Shown: positions 1-8,879, numbered from the stretch's first letter. The stretch is 64,000 nt of DNA from Burkholderia lata (GCF_902499335.1 NZ_CABVQK010000008.1:372001-436000); one strand, 5' to 3'. The notes: generated by a model not told the origin, from the letters alone. Numbers and translations are program-made.

Positions 1-506
1 GCCCAGCCGACCGCGTCCATCGTGTGGCGTGCCTCCTTCACCGCATGCACGGGCGAATCGCGCAGCATCGCGAGCGCGACGGCGAACGCGACGAGCGTGC
101 CGAGCACGAGCGAGATCAGCGTCACGCTCTTCTGATCGACGAACGGCACGAGCTTGAGCGCGAACGTGCCGATCAGCGTGACGACCGGAATCAGCAGCGC
201 GGGCAGGAACAGCTTGTTGCCGAAACGCTGCGCGAGCGTCTCGCGCCGCACGGCCGCCGCTTCCCCTGCTTCGTCGGACTTGCCGCGCCCGAGCTTGCCC
301 GAGCCGGCGATCACCGCGAGCGCGATCGCGAGGCAGCCCGTCACGAAATGCGGCAGCAGCGCGCCGAACAGGAACGTGACCGCGTAGATCGCCCAGAACG
401 CGAAATTGACGACGCGGCGCGGGTTCGTGCGGTCCGTCAGGTTGAAGAATGCGAACGCGGCGAACATCAGCCCCGCGAGCGTGTACAGCGATTCGAGGCC
501 GATCAT
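1..506 (-). CDS. DUF979 family membrane protein (partial, 3' end outside window)
   Basis: Reading leftward from the ATG at 506, the protein begins MIGLESLYTLAGLMFAAFAF and continues as a hydrophobic multi-spanning protein that is still open at position 1. It belongs to the DUF979 family as I recognise it. Its start overlaps the stop of the upstream DUF969 gene in an ATGA arrangement (503-506), so the two are almost certainly translationally coupled and function together. DUF969/DUF979 pairs are conserved membrane proteins, generally suspected to form a two-part transporter. I cannot name a substrate from sequence. About 168 residues are visible. Confidence 0.8.
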   Translation of the reverse strand, partial: MIGLESLYTLAGLMFAAFAFFNLTDRTNPRRVVNFAFWAIYAVTFLFGALLPHFVTGCLAIALAVIAGSGKLGRGKSDEAGEAAAVRRETLAQRFGNKLFLPALLIPVVTLIGTFALKLVPFVDQKSVTLISLVLGTLVAFAVALAMLRDSPVHAVKEARHTMDAVGW

Positions 507-1192
507 CGCGCGCCCTCCTGCCCCACCAGGCCGAAGCCGCGCGTGAGCCGGCGGTCGAGCAGCGCGAGGCGCGTGCAGTGGATCAGCAGCGCGGCGATCG
601 CGGTCGGGATCGCCCACACCGACAGGTGCAGCGGCTCGATGGAAATCCCGTTCTGTTCGAGAAAGCCCTTGATCAGCAGGATCGACTGAATCGCGATGAA
701 GATGTCCTCGCCGAAGAACACGGCGACGTTGTCGACGCCCGACGCATGCGCGCGAATCTGCTGGCGCACCGATTCGGGCAGCTCGCCGTGCCGGTTGACG
801 GCGGCGGCCTCGGCCATCGGCGCGATCAGCGGCCGCACCATCTGCGCATGGCCGCCGAGCGACGTGAGGCCGAGCGCGGCCGTCGCCTGGCGCAGCACGA
901 AGTACAGCATCAGCACGCGGCCCGTGGTGGCCGCCTGCACGCGCGAGATCATCCGCTTCGCCTGCTCCTTGAGCCCGTTGCGCTCGAGCAGCGCGATCAC
1001 CGGCAGCGTCAGCCAGATGAGCCCCATGTAGCGGTTTTCGGTGAACGCCTTGCCGAATGCGCTGACGATGTCGACGAGATTCAGCCCGCCCGCCAGCCCC
1101 GTCGCGAGCCCCGCGATCGTGACCACCAGCAGCGCGTTGAAGCGCAATGCAAAACCGATCACGACGATCGGCACCCCAATCAGCACCAGCAT
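503..1192 (-). CDS. DUF969 family membrane protein
   Basis: A 229-residue hydrophobic protein beginning MLVLIGVPIVVIGFALRFNA, with about five to six membrane segments and a hydrophilic loop rich in Gly and His around the TSLGGHAQMVRPL stretch. It fits the DUF969 family in length and pattern. A strong ribosome binding site (GGAGGAG on the minus strand) lies just upstream of the ATG at 1192. The stop codon overlaps the start of the DUF979 gene, forming a two-gene operon that continues past the left edge. It is probably one half of a small-molecule transporter, but the substrate is unknown. A 12-bp palindrome about 90 bp upstream may be the operator. Confidence 0.85.
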   Translation of the reverse strand: MLVLIGVPIVVIGFALRFNALLVVTIAGLATGLAGGLNLVDIVSAFGKAFTENRYMGLIWLTLPVIALLERNGLKEQAKRMISRVQAATTGRVLMLYFVLRQATAALGLTSLGGHAQMVRPLIAPMAEAAAVNRHGELPESVRQQIRAHASGVDNVAVFFGEDIFIAIQSILLIKGFLEQNGISIEPLHLSVWAIPTAIAALLIHCTRLALLDRRLTRGFGLVGQEGAR

Positions 1193-1528
1193 TGCTCCTC
1201 CTTGTATCGGACGCGCGGCGCCTTGGAACGCGCCGCCTGCCCGGTTTGGACCGGGCTCTGACGGCGAAATCTAACACGAGACTTTATCGATAAAAAGTCG
1301 ACAATTTGACGCCTCGGGTAAACGTTGAAGCGCGCGGATACCGTGCCCGGGTCATGTGTCGTTTGTGTTTCATCCGAGGAATCGGCGGTCGGCCGGCCGG
1401 TGCGGGCGCGCCGGTCGCGGCCCGCGCGTTTCCGCTCCGGGGGCGGCGTGCGACGGGCCGCCGCGCGTGGCGGAGCCCCGGTGCGCCGACTAAACTGGAA
1501 AGCATCGGCAACGGACGGGAGAGCCGCC
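1193..1528. other. Intergenic region between DUF969 operon and a small ORF
   Basis: This 336-bp stretch holds the leftward promoter region of the DUF969 operon. An AT-rich patch at 1270-1315 with a perfect 12-bp palindrome stands out from the GC-rich remainder. No convincing gene is visible; open frames through it have low-complexity Arg/Ala/Pro composition. Confidence 0.6.
1283..1294. promoter_or_regulatory. Perfect 12-bp palindrome TTTATCGATAAA, candidate operator
   Basis: TTTATCGATAAA is a perfect palindrome in an AT-rich island about 90 bp upstream of the DUF969 start codon. Position and symmetry suggest a binding site for a dimeric repressor or activator controlling the DUF969/DUF979 operon. 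The regulator is not in this window. Confidence 0.45.
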
Positions 1529-1753
1529 ATGATTGACGTATTCCAGACCATCGGCAGCCGCGCGTTCTCCGCTCATCTGGCGAAGGACGGGATGGTGACG
1601 CTGATGGAGCAACGCCATGAGGTCGATCGCGTGACGCTCGCGACCGCATATGCCGCGCTCGTCGAGGAGGCCGAGCAGGAAGGCGACCTGCGCGACGCGA
1701 CGGTCGAAGGTATGATGCGCGCGCTGATCCAGGGGTACGCGCGCAGCCATTGA
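1529..1753 (+). CDS. Small conserved-looking protein of unknown function
   Basis: The 74-residue product begins MIDVFQTIGSRAFSAHLAK and ends ALIQGYARSH. I chose the internal ATG at 1529 because the longer upstream frame is Arg/Pro-rich noise, and because an ACGGGAGAG stretch about 8 bases before this ATG could serve as ribosome binding site. The protein is acidic and predicted mostly helical (LATAYAALVEEAEQEGDLRD), with no signal peptide or membrane segment. I do not recognise the family. It is a single gene between a leftward operon and a leftward neighbour. Confidence 0.6.
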   Translation: MIDVFQTIGSRAFSAHLAKDGMVTLMEQRHEVDRVTLATAYAALVEEAEQEGDLRDATVEGMMRALIQGYARSH

Positions 1754-1823
1754 CGGCGCGGGTGCACGGCCGGTGCACGGCCGGTTTCCGCCCGCGGATG
1801 CGGGTGGCGGGCTTGCCCGGGCG

Positions 1824-2252
1824 CTAGGCGGCCGGCGTACCGGCGCCCATGTCGAACCACCGGCCCGCGCGCAGTTGCCGGTAGTCGGCCTGCGTGAAGA
1901 TCCTCAGCAGGTTCGCGACCGCGCCGTTGCTGGCGCGGTCGAGTTCGGTCATGAACGCTTCGACTTCCTCGCGGCCGGCAAACAGGATCGTGCGAAAGTA
2001 GCGTTCGCGTTCCGCGTCGGACAGGTTCGTTGCGCTCAGCTGGTACGGATGGTGAAGCGCCGCGAACAGGAAGTAAAAGCGCTCGGCGTCGTCGCGCAGC
2101 ACGCGCACCGCGTCCGGATCGACCGGAAAATCGCGGTAGAACGACGCGTGTCCGCTCTCGATGTAGATCCGGTACATCAACCGGCCGTCGCGTTCGATCA
2201 CGATCGGCGCGTACGGGTCGCGACTGACGAGTTCGGTGTCGGGCGCGGTCAT
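1824..2252 (-). CDS. Hypothetical cytoplasmic protein, 142 aa
   Basis: The reading frame gives a 142-residue protein beginning MTAPDTELVSRDPYAPIVIE and ending DMGAGTPAA. Its middle part (RIYIESGHASFYRDFPVDPD, then LRDDAERFYFLFAALHHPYQ) looks like a compact folded domain rich in aromatics, with no signal peptide or transmembrane segment. The ATG at 2252 is preferred over one about 57 bases upstream (MAGNPDG...) because the extra residues look non-coding, but neither has a strong ribosome binding site. I do not recognise a family. Confidence 0.6.
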   Translation of the reverse strand: MTAPDTELVSRDPYAPIVIERDGRLMYRIYIESGHASFYRDFPVDPDAVRVLRDDAERFYFLFAALHHPYQLSATNLSDAERERYFRTILFAGREEVEAFMTELDRASNGAVANLLRIFTQADYRQLRAGRWFDMGAGTPAA

Positions 2253-2407
2253 CGCGAATGCCTCGCGCTCGCGATGCGGTTGCCCGCACCCGTCCGGATT
2301 GCCTGCCATGTTCCGCCTGTGAAAGCCATCTGTCGTGATTCCCCGTCTGCTGGAAAAAGCGCTGTGTGACGCTGCCGGCCGCACCCCGCCGGTGCTAGCG
2401 CCTGTCG

Positions 2408-2686
2408 TCAACCAGGCGAAGCAGAAGATACACGGGATGCCATCGCCATGACGATGAGCGCGGCCTCGTGCCCCGACGCCGTTTCGGCGCAACGGCGCGC
2501 GAGCCGCCCGGAACCGAACAGTCCGATGGCAAGCAGCAGCATGCCGCCGACCAGAAGCGCCGCGAGCAGCCCGATGCCCCACCCCGGCCAGTTGCCCGCC
2601 GGCACGGCAGACAGGAAAAACGCGCTGCCGCCCGCGAAGGCGGCGCCGAGCGTCACCAGATAGCTGCGGCAATACGTGGCGCTCAT
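2408..2686 (-). CDS. Small two-helix membrane protein, unknown function
   Basis: About 92 residues from ATG 2686 (MSATYCRSYLVTLGAAFAGG). There are two hydrophobic segments, around residues 9-28 and 35-57, the second being GLLAALLVGGMLLLAIGLFG, followed by a short polar tail. An in-frame ATG at 2713 would add nine charged residues (MGYGKRDRD) and cannot be excluded. The protein is probably in the inner membrane. It may be co-transcribed with the 142-aa gene downstream (155 bp away). No function is recognised. Confidence 0.5.
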   Translation of the reverse strand: MSATYCRSYLVTLGAAFAGGSAFFLSAVPAGNWPGWGIGLLAALLVGGMLLLAIGLFGSGRLARRCAETASGHEAALIVMAMASRVSSASPG

Positions 2687-3012
2687 GTCGCGGTCGCGCT
2701 TTCCATACCCCATGTTTCGTGATGGCCATTCTTTTTGTCGAAGGCGGCACGGTAACATGTCCGCTTCGACGGCCCGTGCCCGTTGCCAGCCTGAAACACC
2801 GCACAGTCATAGAGGAAACGCACTGAAACGGCACAATGCGCAAAATTTTCGATTGCCGCCGCCCGCGCCGCATGACAGCATGCGGGCGTCGCCAACCAGA
2901 AAGAATGCCGTGCCGTCCGGCCGCCGATGCCGCCCGACAGCGCCGAACAGGCAGCGCCTTCCATGAACCCGGCCCACCTCCAACATTACGAACCGACCGG
3001 AGAATTCCGCTT

Positions 3013-4017
3013 GTGAACATCGGCATCGTCAACGACCTCCCGCTTGCCGTCGAGGCGATGCGCCGCGCGATCGCGCGACGGCCCGAGCACCGCGTGCTGT
3101 GGGTCGCGACCGACGGCGCGCAGGCCGTCGAACTGTGCGCCACGCAGCCGCCCGACGTCGTGCTGATGGACCTGATCATGCCGAAATTCGACGGGATCGA
3201 AGCGACGCGGCGGATCATGCGATCCGAACGACCGTGCGCGATCCTGATCGTGACGAGCTGTATCGGCGCGAATGCGTGGCGCGTGTTCGAGGCGATGGGC
3301 GCCGGCGCGCTCGACGCGGTCGATACGCCGCGGCTCGGCGACGGCTCGGCCGGCGACACGACCAAACTGCTGCTCGCGAAGATCGACCAGATCGGCCGCC
3401 TGCTCGACGCCCCCGGCGGCTCGCGCCTCGCCGGCACGCCCCCCCGCACCGGCGGCGGCCCGCTGATCGCGATCGGCGCATCGGCCGGCGGCCCCGGCGC
3501 GCTCGCGTCGGTCCTCGGCGGCCTGCCGGCCGATTTCAGCGCGCCGATCGTGATCGTGCAGCACGTCGACCGCGCGTTCGCCGAAGGCATGGCGCAATGG
3601 CTCGACGGCCAGACGCCGCTCGCCGTGCGTGTCGCACACGAAGGCGACCGCCCGCAGCCGGGCGTCGCGCTGCTCGCCGCGACCGACGATCACCTGCGCA
3701 TCACGCGCGCCGGCACGCTCGAATACACGCGCGAACCGGCCGCCACGCCGTACCGCCCGTCGGTCGACGTGTTCTTCAACAGCCTGACCGAGCACTGGCC
3801 CGGCCGCGTGATCGGCGTGCTGCTCACGGGGATGGGGCGCGACGGCGCGATCGGCCTGAAGGCGCTGCGGATGAAGGGCTACCATACGATCGCGCAGGAC
3901 GAGGCGACGAGCGCCGTGTACGGCATGCCGAAGGCGGCCGCGACGCTCGGCGCGGCGCGCGCGATCCTGCCGCTCGGGCGCATCGCGGGCGAGCTGGCGG
4001 CACTCGCAAGAATCTGA
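3013..4017 (+). CDS. wspF: WspF-like CheB chemoreceptor methylesterase
   Basis: A 334-residue CheB-type protein with an N-terminal receiver domain (phospho-acceptor Asp53 in VVLMDLIMP) and a C-terminal methylesterase domain. The catalytic triad is visible as Ser157 (GASAGG), His184 (VQHVD) and Asp277 (MGRDG). The opening NIGIVNDLPLAVEAMRRA and the MPKAA ending closely resemble WspF of the Wsp surface-sensing system, which demethylates the receptor WspA and so restrains the diguanylate cyclase WspR. The GTG start at 3013 is chosen because GGAG lies 8-9 bases upstream and the protein then starts exactly where CheB homologues do. wspR follows after 67 bp. The other wsp genes (receptor, couplers, kinase) are absent from this window, so the pair is detached here. 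Confidence 0.9.
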   Translation: MNIGIVNDLPLAVEAMRRAIARRPEHRVLWVATDGAQAVELCATQPPDVVLMDLIMPKFDGIEATRRIMRSERPCAILIVTSCIGANAWRVFEAMGAGALDAVDTPRLGDGSAGDTTKLLLAKIDQIGRLLDAPGGSRLAGTPPRTGGGPLIAIGASAGGPGALASVLGGLPADFSAPIVIVQHVDRAFAEGMAQWLDGQTPLAVRVAHEGDRPQPGVALLAATDDHLRITRAGTLEYTREPAATPYRPSVDVFFNSLTEHWPGRVIGVLLTGMGRDGAIGLKALRMKGYHTIAQDEATSAVYGMPKAAATLGAARAILPLGRIAGELAALARI

Positions 4018-4084
4018 GCCCGACGATGAACCCGCGCAACACCCATGCCTGCCCCCGCAACAACCGCAACAACCCGCCTCGACC

Positions 4085-5152
4085 ATGAACCTTGACCTGA
4101 CTCGCCCGCCAGGCGGCCACTATGCGCCGCCCGCCGACGTGCCGGCGATGGTGCTGCTGGTCGACGACCAGACGATCGTCGCGGAAGCCGTGCGGCGCGC
4201 GCTCGTCGACGAGGAAGGCATCGATTTCCACTACTGCCCGCGCTCGGACGACGCGATGGCCACCGCGATCGAGACGCGGCCGACCGTGATCCTGCAGGAC
4301 CTCGTGATGCCCGGCACCGACGGGCTGAGCCTCGTGAAGGCGTACCGCTCGAATCCGGCGACGCGCGACGTGCCGATCATCGTGCTGTCGACGCAGGAAG
4401 AGCCGGTGATCAAGAGCGCCGCGTTCGCGGTCGGCGCGAACGACTACCTCGTGAAGCTGCCCGACCGCATCGAGCTCGTTGCACGCGTGCGCTATCACTC
4501 GCGCTCGTACATGAACCTGCTTCAGCGCGACGAGGCCTATCGCGCGCTGCGGCAATCGCAGCAGCAGTTGCTCGAAGCCAATCTCGAGCTGCGGCGCCTC
4601 ACGCATTCGGACGGCCTCACCGGGCTGTCGAACCGGCGCTATCTCGACGAATACCTCGCCGCCGAATGGCGGCGCGGCACGCGCGAGCGCAGCGAGCTGT
4701 CGCTGCTGATGATCGACGTCGACAATTTCAAGCTGTACAACGACACGTACGGCCACGTGTCGGGCGACAGCGTGCTCAAGCAGATCGCGTCGACCATCGA
4801 GCGCTGTCTCGGCCAGTCGGGCGACCTCGCCGCGCGTTTCGGCGGCGAGGAATTCGCGGTCGTGATGCCCGCCACGTCGCCGGGCGCCGCGCGGCTGCTC
4901 GGCGAGAAGATCCGCCTCGCGGTCGAGGCGCTGCGGCTGCGGCACGCGCATTCGTCGACCGGCAACACCGTGACGATCAGCATCGGCGGTGCGAGCATCG
5001 TGCCGATGCCCGGCCTGCCGACGACCGTGCTGATCGAAGCAGCCGACCGCGCGCTCTATCGCGCGAAGCACGAAGGCAAGAACCGCGTCGAGATCGATGC
5101 GACGCCCACGACGCCGGTCCCTGGCGGGTTTGGCGGGCCGCGCGTCGACTGA
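4085..5152 (+). CDS. wspR: WspR-like response regulator diguanylate cyclase
   Basis: 355 residues: a receiver domain (about 20-145, acidic pocket D27 D28, phospho-acceptor Asp72 in LQDLVMPG), a helical linker (RDEAYRALRQSQQQLLEANL) and a GGDEF domain whose active motif is GGEEF at 253-257. The layout and many stretches match P. aeruginosa WspR, which makes c-di-GMP from two GTP when phosphorylated on the receiver. The allosteric product-inhibition site, RxxD in WspR, reads QSGD at 244-247, so its arginine is missing. The gene sits 67 bp after wspF in the same direction and probably shares its transcript. Its input kinase must be encoded elsewhere. Confidence 0.92.
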   Translation: MNLDLTRPPGGHYAPPADVPAMVLLVDDQTIVAEAVRRALVDEEGIDFHYCPRSDDAMATAIETRPTVILQDLVMPGTDGLSLVKAYRSNPATRDVPIIVLSTQEEPVIKSAAFAVGANDYLVKLPDRIELVARVRYHSRSYMNLLQRDEAYRALRQSQQQLLEANLELRRLTHSDGLTGLSNRRYLDEYLAAEWRRGTRERSELSLLMIDVDNFKLYNDTYGHVSGDSVLKQIASTIERCLGQSGDLAARFGGEEFAVVMPATSPGAARLLGEKIRLAVEALRLRHAHSSTGNTVTISIGGASIVPMPGLPTTVLIEAADRALYRAKHEGKNRVEIDATPTTPVPGGFGGPRVD

Positions 5153-5172
5153 ACGCCGAACGCGCGCCGCGC

Positions 5173-7422
5173 TCAAGCGGCGCCGAGCCGGCGCGCGTAA
5201 TCGTTCGGGTCCAGCGGGCGGCTGAACAGATAGCCCTGCTGCATGTCGCAACCGATCTGCTGCAGGAACCACGATTGCGCCTGCGTCTCGACGCCTTCGG
5301 CCGTGACCTTCATCCCGAGCGAATGCGCCATCGCGACCACGGCCTGCGTGATCGCCACCGAGTCGTGATGATCGGGCACGCCCGACACGAACGAGCGGTC
5401 GACCTTCAGGTTGTGCAGCGGGAAGCGCTTCAGGTACGCGAGCGACGAATAGCCGGTGCCGAAATCGTCGACCGAGATCCGCACGTTCATGTCCGTGAGC
5501 GCCTCGAGCATCGGCAGCACGGTGTCCGTGTCGTTCATCAGCAATCCTTCGGTAATCTCGAGTTCGAGCGCGGATGGATCGAGCCGCGTCTGCGCGAGGC
5601 AGCGATCGACCGATTCGACGAGCCCTTCGTGGAACTGCCGCGGCGACAGGTTGACGGCCAGCATCAGGTCCGGCGCGATCGTGCGGCGCCATTCGGCTGC
5701 CTGCCGGCACGCGGTTTCGAGCACCCACTGGCCGATCGCGACGATCAGCCCCGTATCTTCGGCGACCGGAATGAACTCCGCCGGCGACATCGGCCCGAGT
5801 TCGGGGCTCGTCCAGCGCAGCAGCGCCTCGGCGCCGACGGTGCGGCCGCTGCGCGCGTCGACGACGGGCTGATACGCGAGCCTCAGCATGTTCGACGACA
5901 GCGCGCGCCGCAGCGACTGCTCGATCGCGAAGCGGCGCTGCAGCCGCAGGTTCAACTGCGCGGTGAAGAACGTGAAGTGGTTGCGGCCGCGCTGCTTCGC
6001 GTCGTACATCGCCGAATCGGCGTTGCGCATCAGCGTGGCGGCATCGTCGCCGTCGCGGGGCGCGACGCTGATCCCGATCGACACGCCGAGCCAGTATTCG
6101 TTGTTCGCGATTGCAAACGGCTTCGCGATCGCGTCGATCACCTCGCGCGCGAGCGCCGATAGCCGGTCCGGATCGTCGCAGTCGTCGACGAGGATCACGA
6201 ACTCGTCGCCGCCGACGCGCGTGAGCGCATACTGGCCGCCCCCGCAGGCCGCGAGCCGCGCGGCAACGCTGCGCAGCAGCGCGTCGCCCGCGTCGTGGCC
6301 GGCCGTGTCGTTGACCTTCTTGAAGCCGACGAGATCGATGAACAGGATCGCGACGCGCGCGGGCCCGCCCGCCGCATCGTGCCCGCCGAACAGCTCGCGC
6401 ATGCGGTCGCCGAGCCAGCGGCGGTTGTAGAGGCCCGTCAGCGCATCGCGCGTCGCCAGGTAGCGCAACTGCTGCTGCGCCTCGCGCACGGGGCCGATGT
6501 CGTTGAACGACACGAGCACCGAGTCGGCCTGCTTTTCGCCCGGCCTCACGATCGGCACCGCGTTGCCGCGCACCCAGATGATGTCGCCGTCCGCGAGGCC
6601 GAAGCCGACCGTGTAGTCGAGCAGCGGCGTGGCTGTTTCGAGCGCGCGCCGGCTCGGCCAGTCGTCGGGCGCGATCGGCGTGCCGTCCTCGTGCAGCTTG
6701 CGCAGGATCACCGTCGACAGCCGGCGGCCGACGAGGTCGCCCTTCACGCGCATCATCCGGTTCGCACTCGGGTTGCTCGCGACCACGATGCCGTCGCGCG
6801 ACACGACGAGGATCCCTTCGTGCAGGCTGTTGACCAGGAGCCGGTGATGTTCCTCGCTGCGCGCAAGCTGTCGCGCGATCCGGTCCTGGTGCACCGCGAG
6901 GCCGACACTGTTGCCGATATCGCGCAACAGCTCGGTTTCCTCGTCACTCGGCCGGCGCGGCATGCGGTAATAGACGGCGAACGCGCCGAGCACGGCGCCG
7001 GTATCGTCGAGGAACGGTACCGACCAGCATGCGCGCAAACCCAGCGGCAAGGCGACGGCCCGGTAGTCGGCCCACAGGGGATCGGTTTCAATGTCTTCGA
7101 CGGCGACCATCCGGCGCAGGTACATCGCGGTGCCGCACGAGCCGGCCACCGGCCCGATCGACGCGCCTTCGATCGCCGCGCTGTACTGGGCAGGCAGCGA
7201 TGGCGCGGCACCGACGTGCACGTGCACGCCGTCGATATCGAGCAGCAGGATCGTGCATGACGCACCGTCGCCGAGCAAAGCCTCGGCACGCCGGCAGACT
7301 TCGACCAACAGCTCCGGCAGCGGTGTATTGCGCGTGATCAGCCTCAGCACGCTTTGCTCGGACGCGAGCACTTCCGCCGCGAGCCCGAGACTGTAACGAC
7401 AACTTTGCGGTTCGGTATTCAA
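5173..7422 (-). CDS. GAF-PAS-GGDEF-EAL c-di-GMP signalling protein
   Basis: About 749 residues. A GAF-like domain (roughly 20-170), a PAS domain (roughly 190-310, HRLLVNSLHEGILVVSRDG), a GGDEF domain (GGDEF at 404-408) and an EAL domain (EALLRW from residue 532) follow in order. The EAL domain keeps the motifs linked to metal and water activation: NLSPRQ, EITEG, DDFGTGYSS, LKVD and EGVE. Phosphodiesterase activity is therefore plausible, and the GGDEF motif is also intact. No membrane segment is present, so it is probably a soluble sensor. I chose the TTG at 7422 because AGGA lies 7 bases upstream and no ATG fits. It faces wspR with only 20 bp between stops. Confidence 0.88.
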   Translation of the reverse strand: MNTEPQSCRYSLGLAAEVLASEQSVLRLITRNTPLPELLVEVCRRAEALLGDGASCTILLLDIDGVHVHVGAAPSLPAQYSAAIEGASIGPVAGSCGTAMYLRRMVAVEDIETDPLWADYRAVALPLGLRACWSVPFLDDTGAVLGAFAVYYRMPRRPSDEETELLRDIGNSVGLAVHQDRIARQLARSEEHHRLLVNSLHEGILVVSRDGIVVASNPSANRMMRVKGDLVGRRLSTVILRKLHEDGTPIAPDDWPSRRALETATPLLDYTVGFGLADGDIIWVRGNAVPIVRPGEKQADSVLVSFNDIGPVREAQQQLRYLATRDALTGLYNRRWLGDRMRELFGGHDAAGGPARVAILFIDLVGFKKVNDTAGHDAGDALLRSVAARLAACGGGQYALTRVGGDEFVILVDDCDDPDRLSALAREVIDAIAKPFAIANNEYWLGVSIGISVAPRDGDDAATLMRNADSAMYDAKQRGRNHFTFFTAQLNLRLQRRFAIEQSLRRALSSNMLRLAYQPVVDARSGRTVGAEALLRWTSPELGPMSPAEFIPVAEDTGLIVAIGQWVLETACRQAAEWRRTIAPDLMLAVNLSPRQFHEGLVESVDRCLAQTRLDPSALELEITEGLLMNDTDTVLPMLEALTDMNVRISVDDFGTGYSSLAYLKRFPLHNLKVDRSFVSGVPDHHDSVAITQAVVAMAHSLGMKVTAEGVETQAQSWFLQQIGCDMQQGYLFSRPLDPNDYARRLGAA

Positions 7423-7728
7423 GATGAATCCTGCCGTCCGTCCGATCGGGTCTGATGCGCCCGATTCGTTTTCGGTCCTTCGTGCCGTTTTTCGCTCCGG
7501 GTTTACGCCGATACCCGGTGCGCCCCGTGTCGCGCGCGGTGCCAATGCGCGCCGAAATACATTTAACACCAATCCGCGACACCCCGGGCATCCACGCGCA
7601 TCAGGGGTTACGCGCGGTCGGTGCCGCGTTGGCGGCCGGCAGTCAGCTCGCCGAAAGACTGCACGTGGCGCGCGCCGCGTTTGCAAACGATTCGTCAGAT
7701 TGCGGCGGCGCGCAGGCTCCGTTCGCGT
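7423..7728. other. Intergenic region upstream of the GGDEF-EAL gene
   Basis: The 306 bp between the leftward LysR stop and the leftward GGDEF-EAL start contain no believable gene. They must hold the promoter of the GGDEF-EAL gene. I see no clear -35/-10 pair, large inverted repeat or terminator. Confidence 0.5.
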
Positions 7729-8760
7729 TCATGCGACCGCGCCGGGATCCGTGCGCGTCACGGCCTTCAACGCATCGATCGCGGCCGTGACCGACACGCT
7801 CGCGGGCGCCGCGTACAGCGCGCCGACCGTTTCAGGCATCGTCGACAGCTTCAGCGGCAACCGGCCGACGCGCTCCCCTGCACGCTCGGCGAGTTCGAAC
7901 GCGCGGGCCGATTGCACGAACAGGCACGGCGACTGCTCGGCCACCGCGCGATTGGTCTGCCATGACACCGATTCCATCAGCACGGAAGGCGGCGGCAGGC
8001 CCGCCTTCGCGAACTCGGCGTCCAGCGCCGTGCGCGCGGGCGACCCGAGCGGCGGCGCGATCCACGGGAACGCGGCCGCGTCGCGCCAGCCGATCCGCGC
8101 GCGCCTGAGCAGCGGATGGCGCGGACCGCACACGACGATCATGTCGTCGCGGTACAGCGGCGCGACGTCGAGCCCCGCGCTCAGCGCCGACGCGTCGAGC
8201 CGGCACACGAGCAGGTCGAGCTCGCGGCGCTGCGCCTGCGCGAGCATCCGGTCGAGCGTGTCCTCGCGCACGTTGAGCTGCACCGGACGGCCGGCGTCCC
8301 GCAGCCACGCCAGCGCGCCCGGAATCAGTTGCGGTGCCATGTTCGGCAGCAGGCCGATCGACACCGGGCGGCCGGTGCCGGTGCGCAACGCGTCGAACGC
8401 GGGCGCGACGCCGCGCATGTCGGTCAGCACGCGGCCGATGCATTCGAGCAACGCATCGCCGTAGGCGGTCGGCGCGACGCGCCGCGACGTGCGTTCGAAC
8501 AGCGGCAAGCCGAGCGATTCCTCGAGCTCGCGCAGCCATTTCGACAACGCGGGCTGCGTGATCGATGCGGCCTCGGCCGTGCGCGCGAAGCTGCGCGTGC
8601 GCCCGAGCGTGTCGAGCGTTTCCATGTCGCGCACGCGCAGCCGGCGCAGCGCCTGCGCGATGCGCTGTTCGTGGGCCGGCGCGCCGGGTGGCGCGAGCGA
8701 TTCCGGCCGCGTGCGGCCGGCCGGGCCGCGTGGGTCGTGGGTCACGGGCGTCTCCGTCAT
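7729..8760 (-). CDS. LysR-family transcriptional regulator
   Basis: 343 residues with an unusually long, Pro/Ala-rich N-terminal extension (about 40 residues) before the winged helix-turn-helix (SFARTAEAASITQPALSKWL and LFERTSRRVAPTAYG). A LysR substrate-binding domain follows (GRPVSIGLLPNMAPQLIP onward). It is transcribed divergently from the sulfatase gene and probably controls it; the shared 119-bp region holds two phased ATCGATCGA repeats. The ATG at 8760 gives the full frame; an internal ATG at METLDTLGRT would give a more usual LysR length of about 298 and is a real alternative. The effector is unknown. Confidence 0.85.
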   Translation of the reverse strand: MTETPVTHDPRGPAGRTRPESLAPPGAPAHEQRIAQALRRLRVRDMETLDTLGRTRSFARTAEAASITQPALSKWLRELEESLGLPLFERTSRRVAPTAYGDALLECIGRVLTDMRGVAPAFDALRTGTGRPVSIGLLPNMAPQLIPGALAWLRDAGRPVQLNVREDTLDRMLAQAQRRELDLLVCRLDASALSAGLDVAPLYRDDMIVVCGPRHPLLRRARIGWRDAAAFPWIAPPLGSPARTALDAEFAKAGLPPPSVLMESVSWQTNRAVAEQSPCLFVQSARAFELAERAGERVGRLPLKLSTMPETVGALYAAPASVSVTAAIDALKAVTRTDPGAVA

Positions 8761-8776
8761 TCATGTTCGTCAGGTT

Positions 8777-8806
8777 ATCGATCGACCCCGATCTTTCATC
8801 GATCGA
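8777..8806. promoter_or_regulatory. Two ATCGATCGA direct repeats, 21 bp apart, in the LysR/sulfatase promoter region
   Basis: ATCGATCGA occurs at 8777-8785 and again at 8798-8806, a 21-bp phase equal to two helical turns. The position between divergent LysR and sulfatase genes is where a LysR tetramer would bind. A related sequence (ATCGATCGACCC) recurs at 10866-10877 just before the dehalogenase gene. CGATCG words are common in such genomes, so this is suggestive only. Confidence 0.4.
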
Positions 8807-8879
8807 TACGCGATCCTGCCGCATAGTCGTCCGCATGAAAACCCCCGGCACGAGCCGGCATGACCAGGAGACAGCCGAC

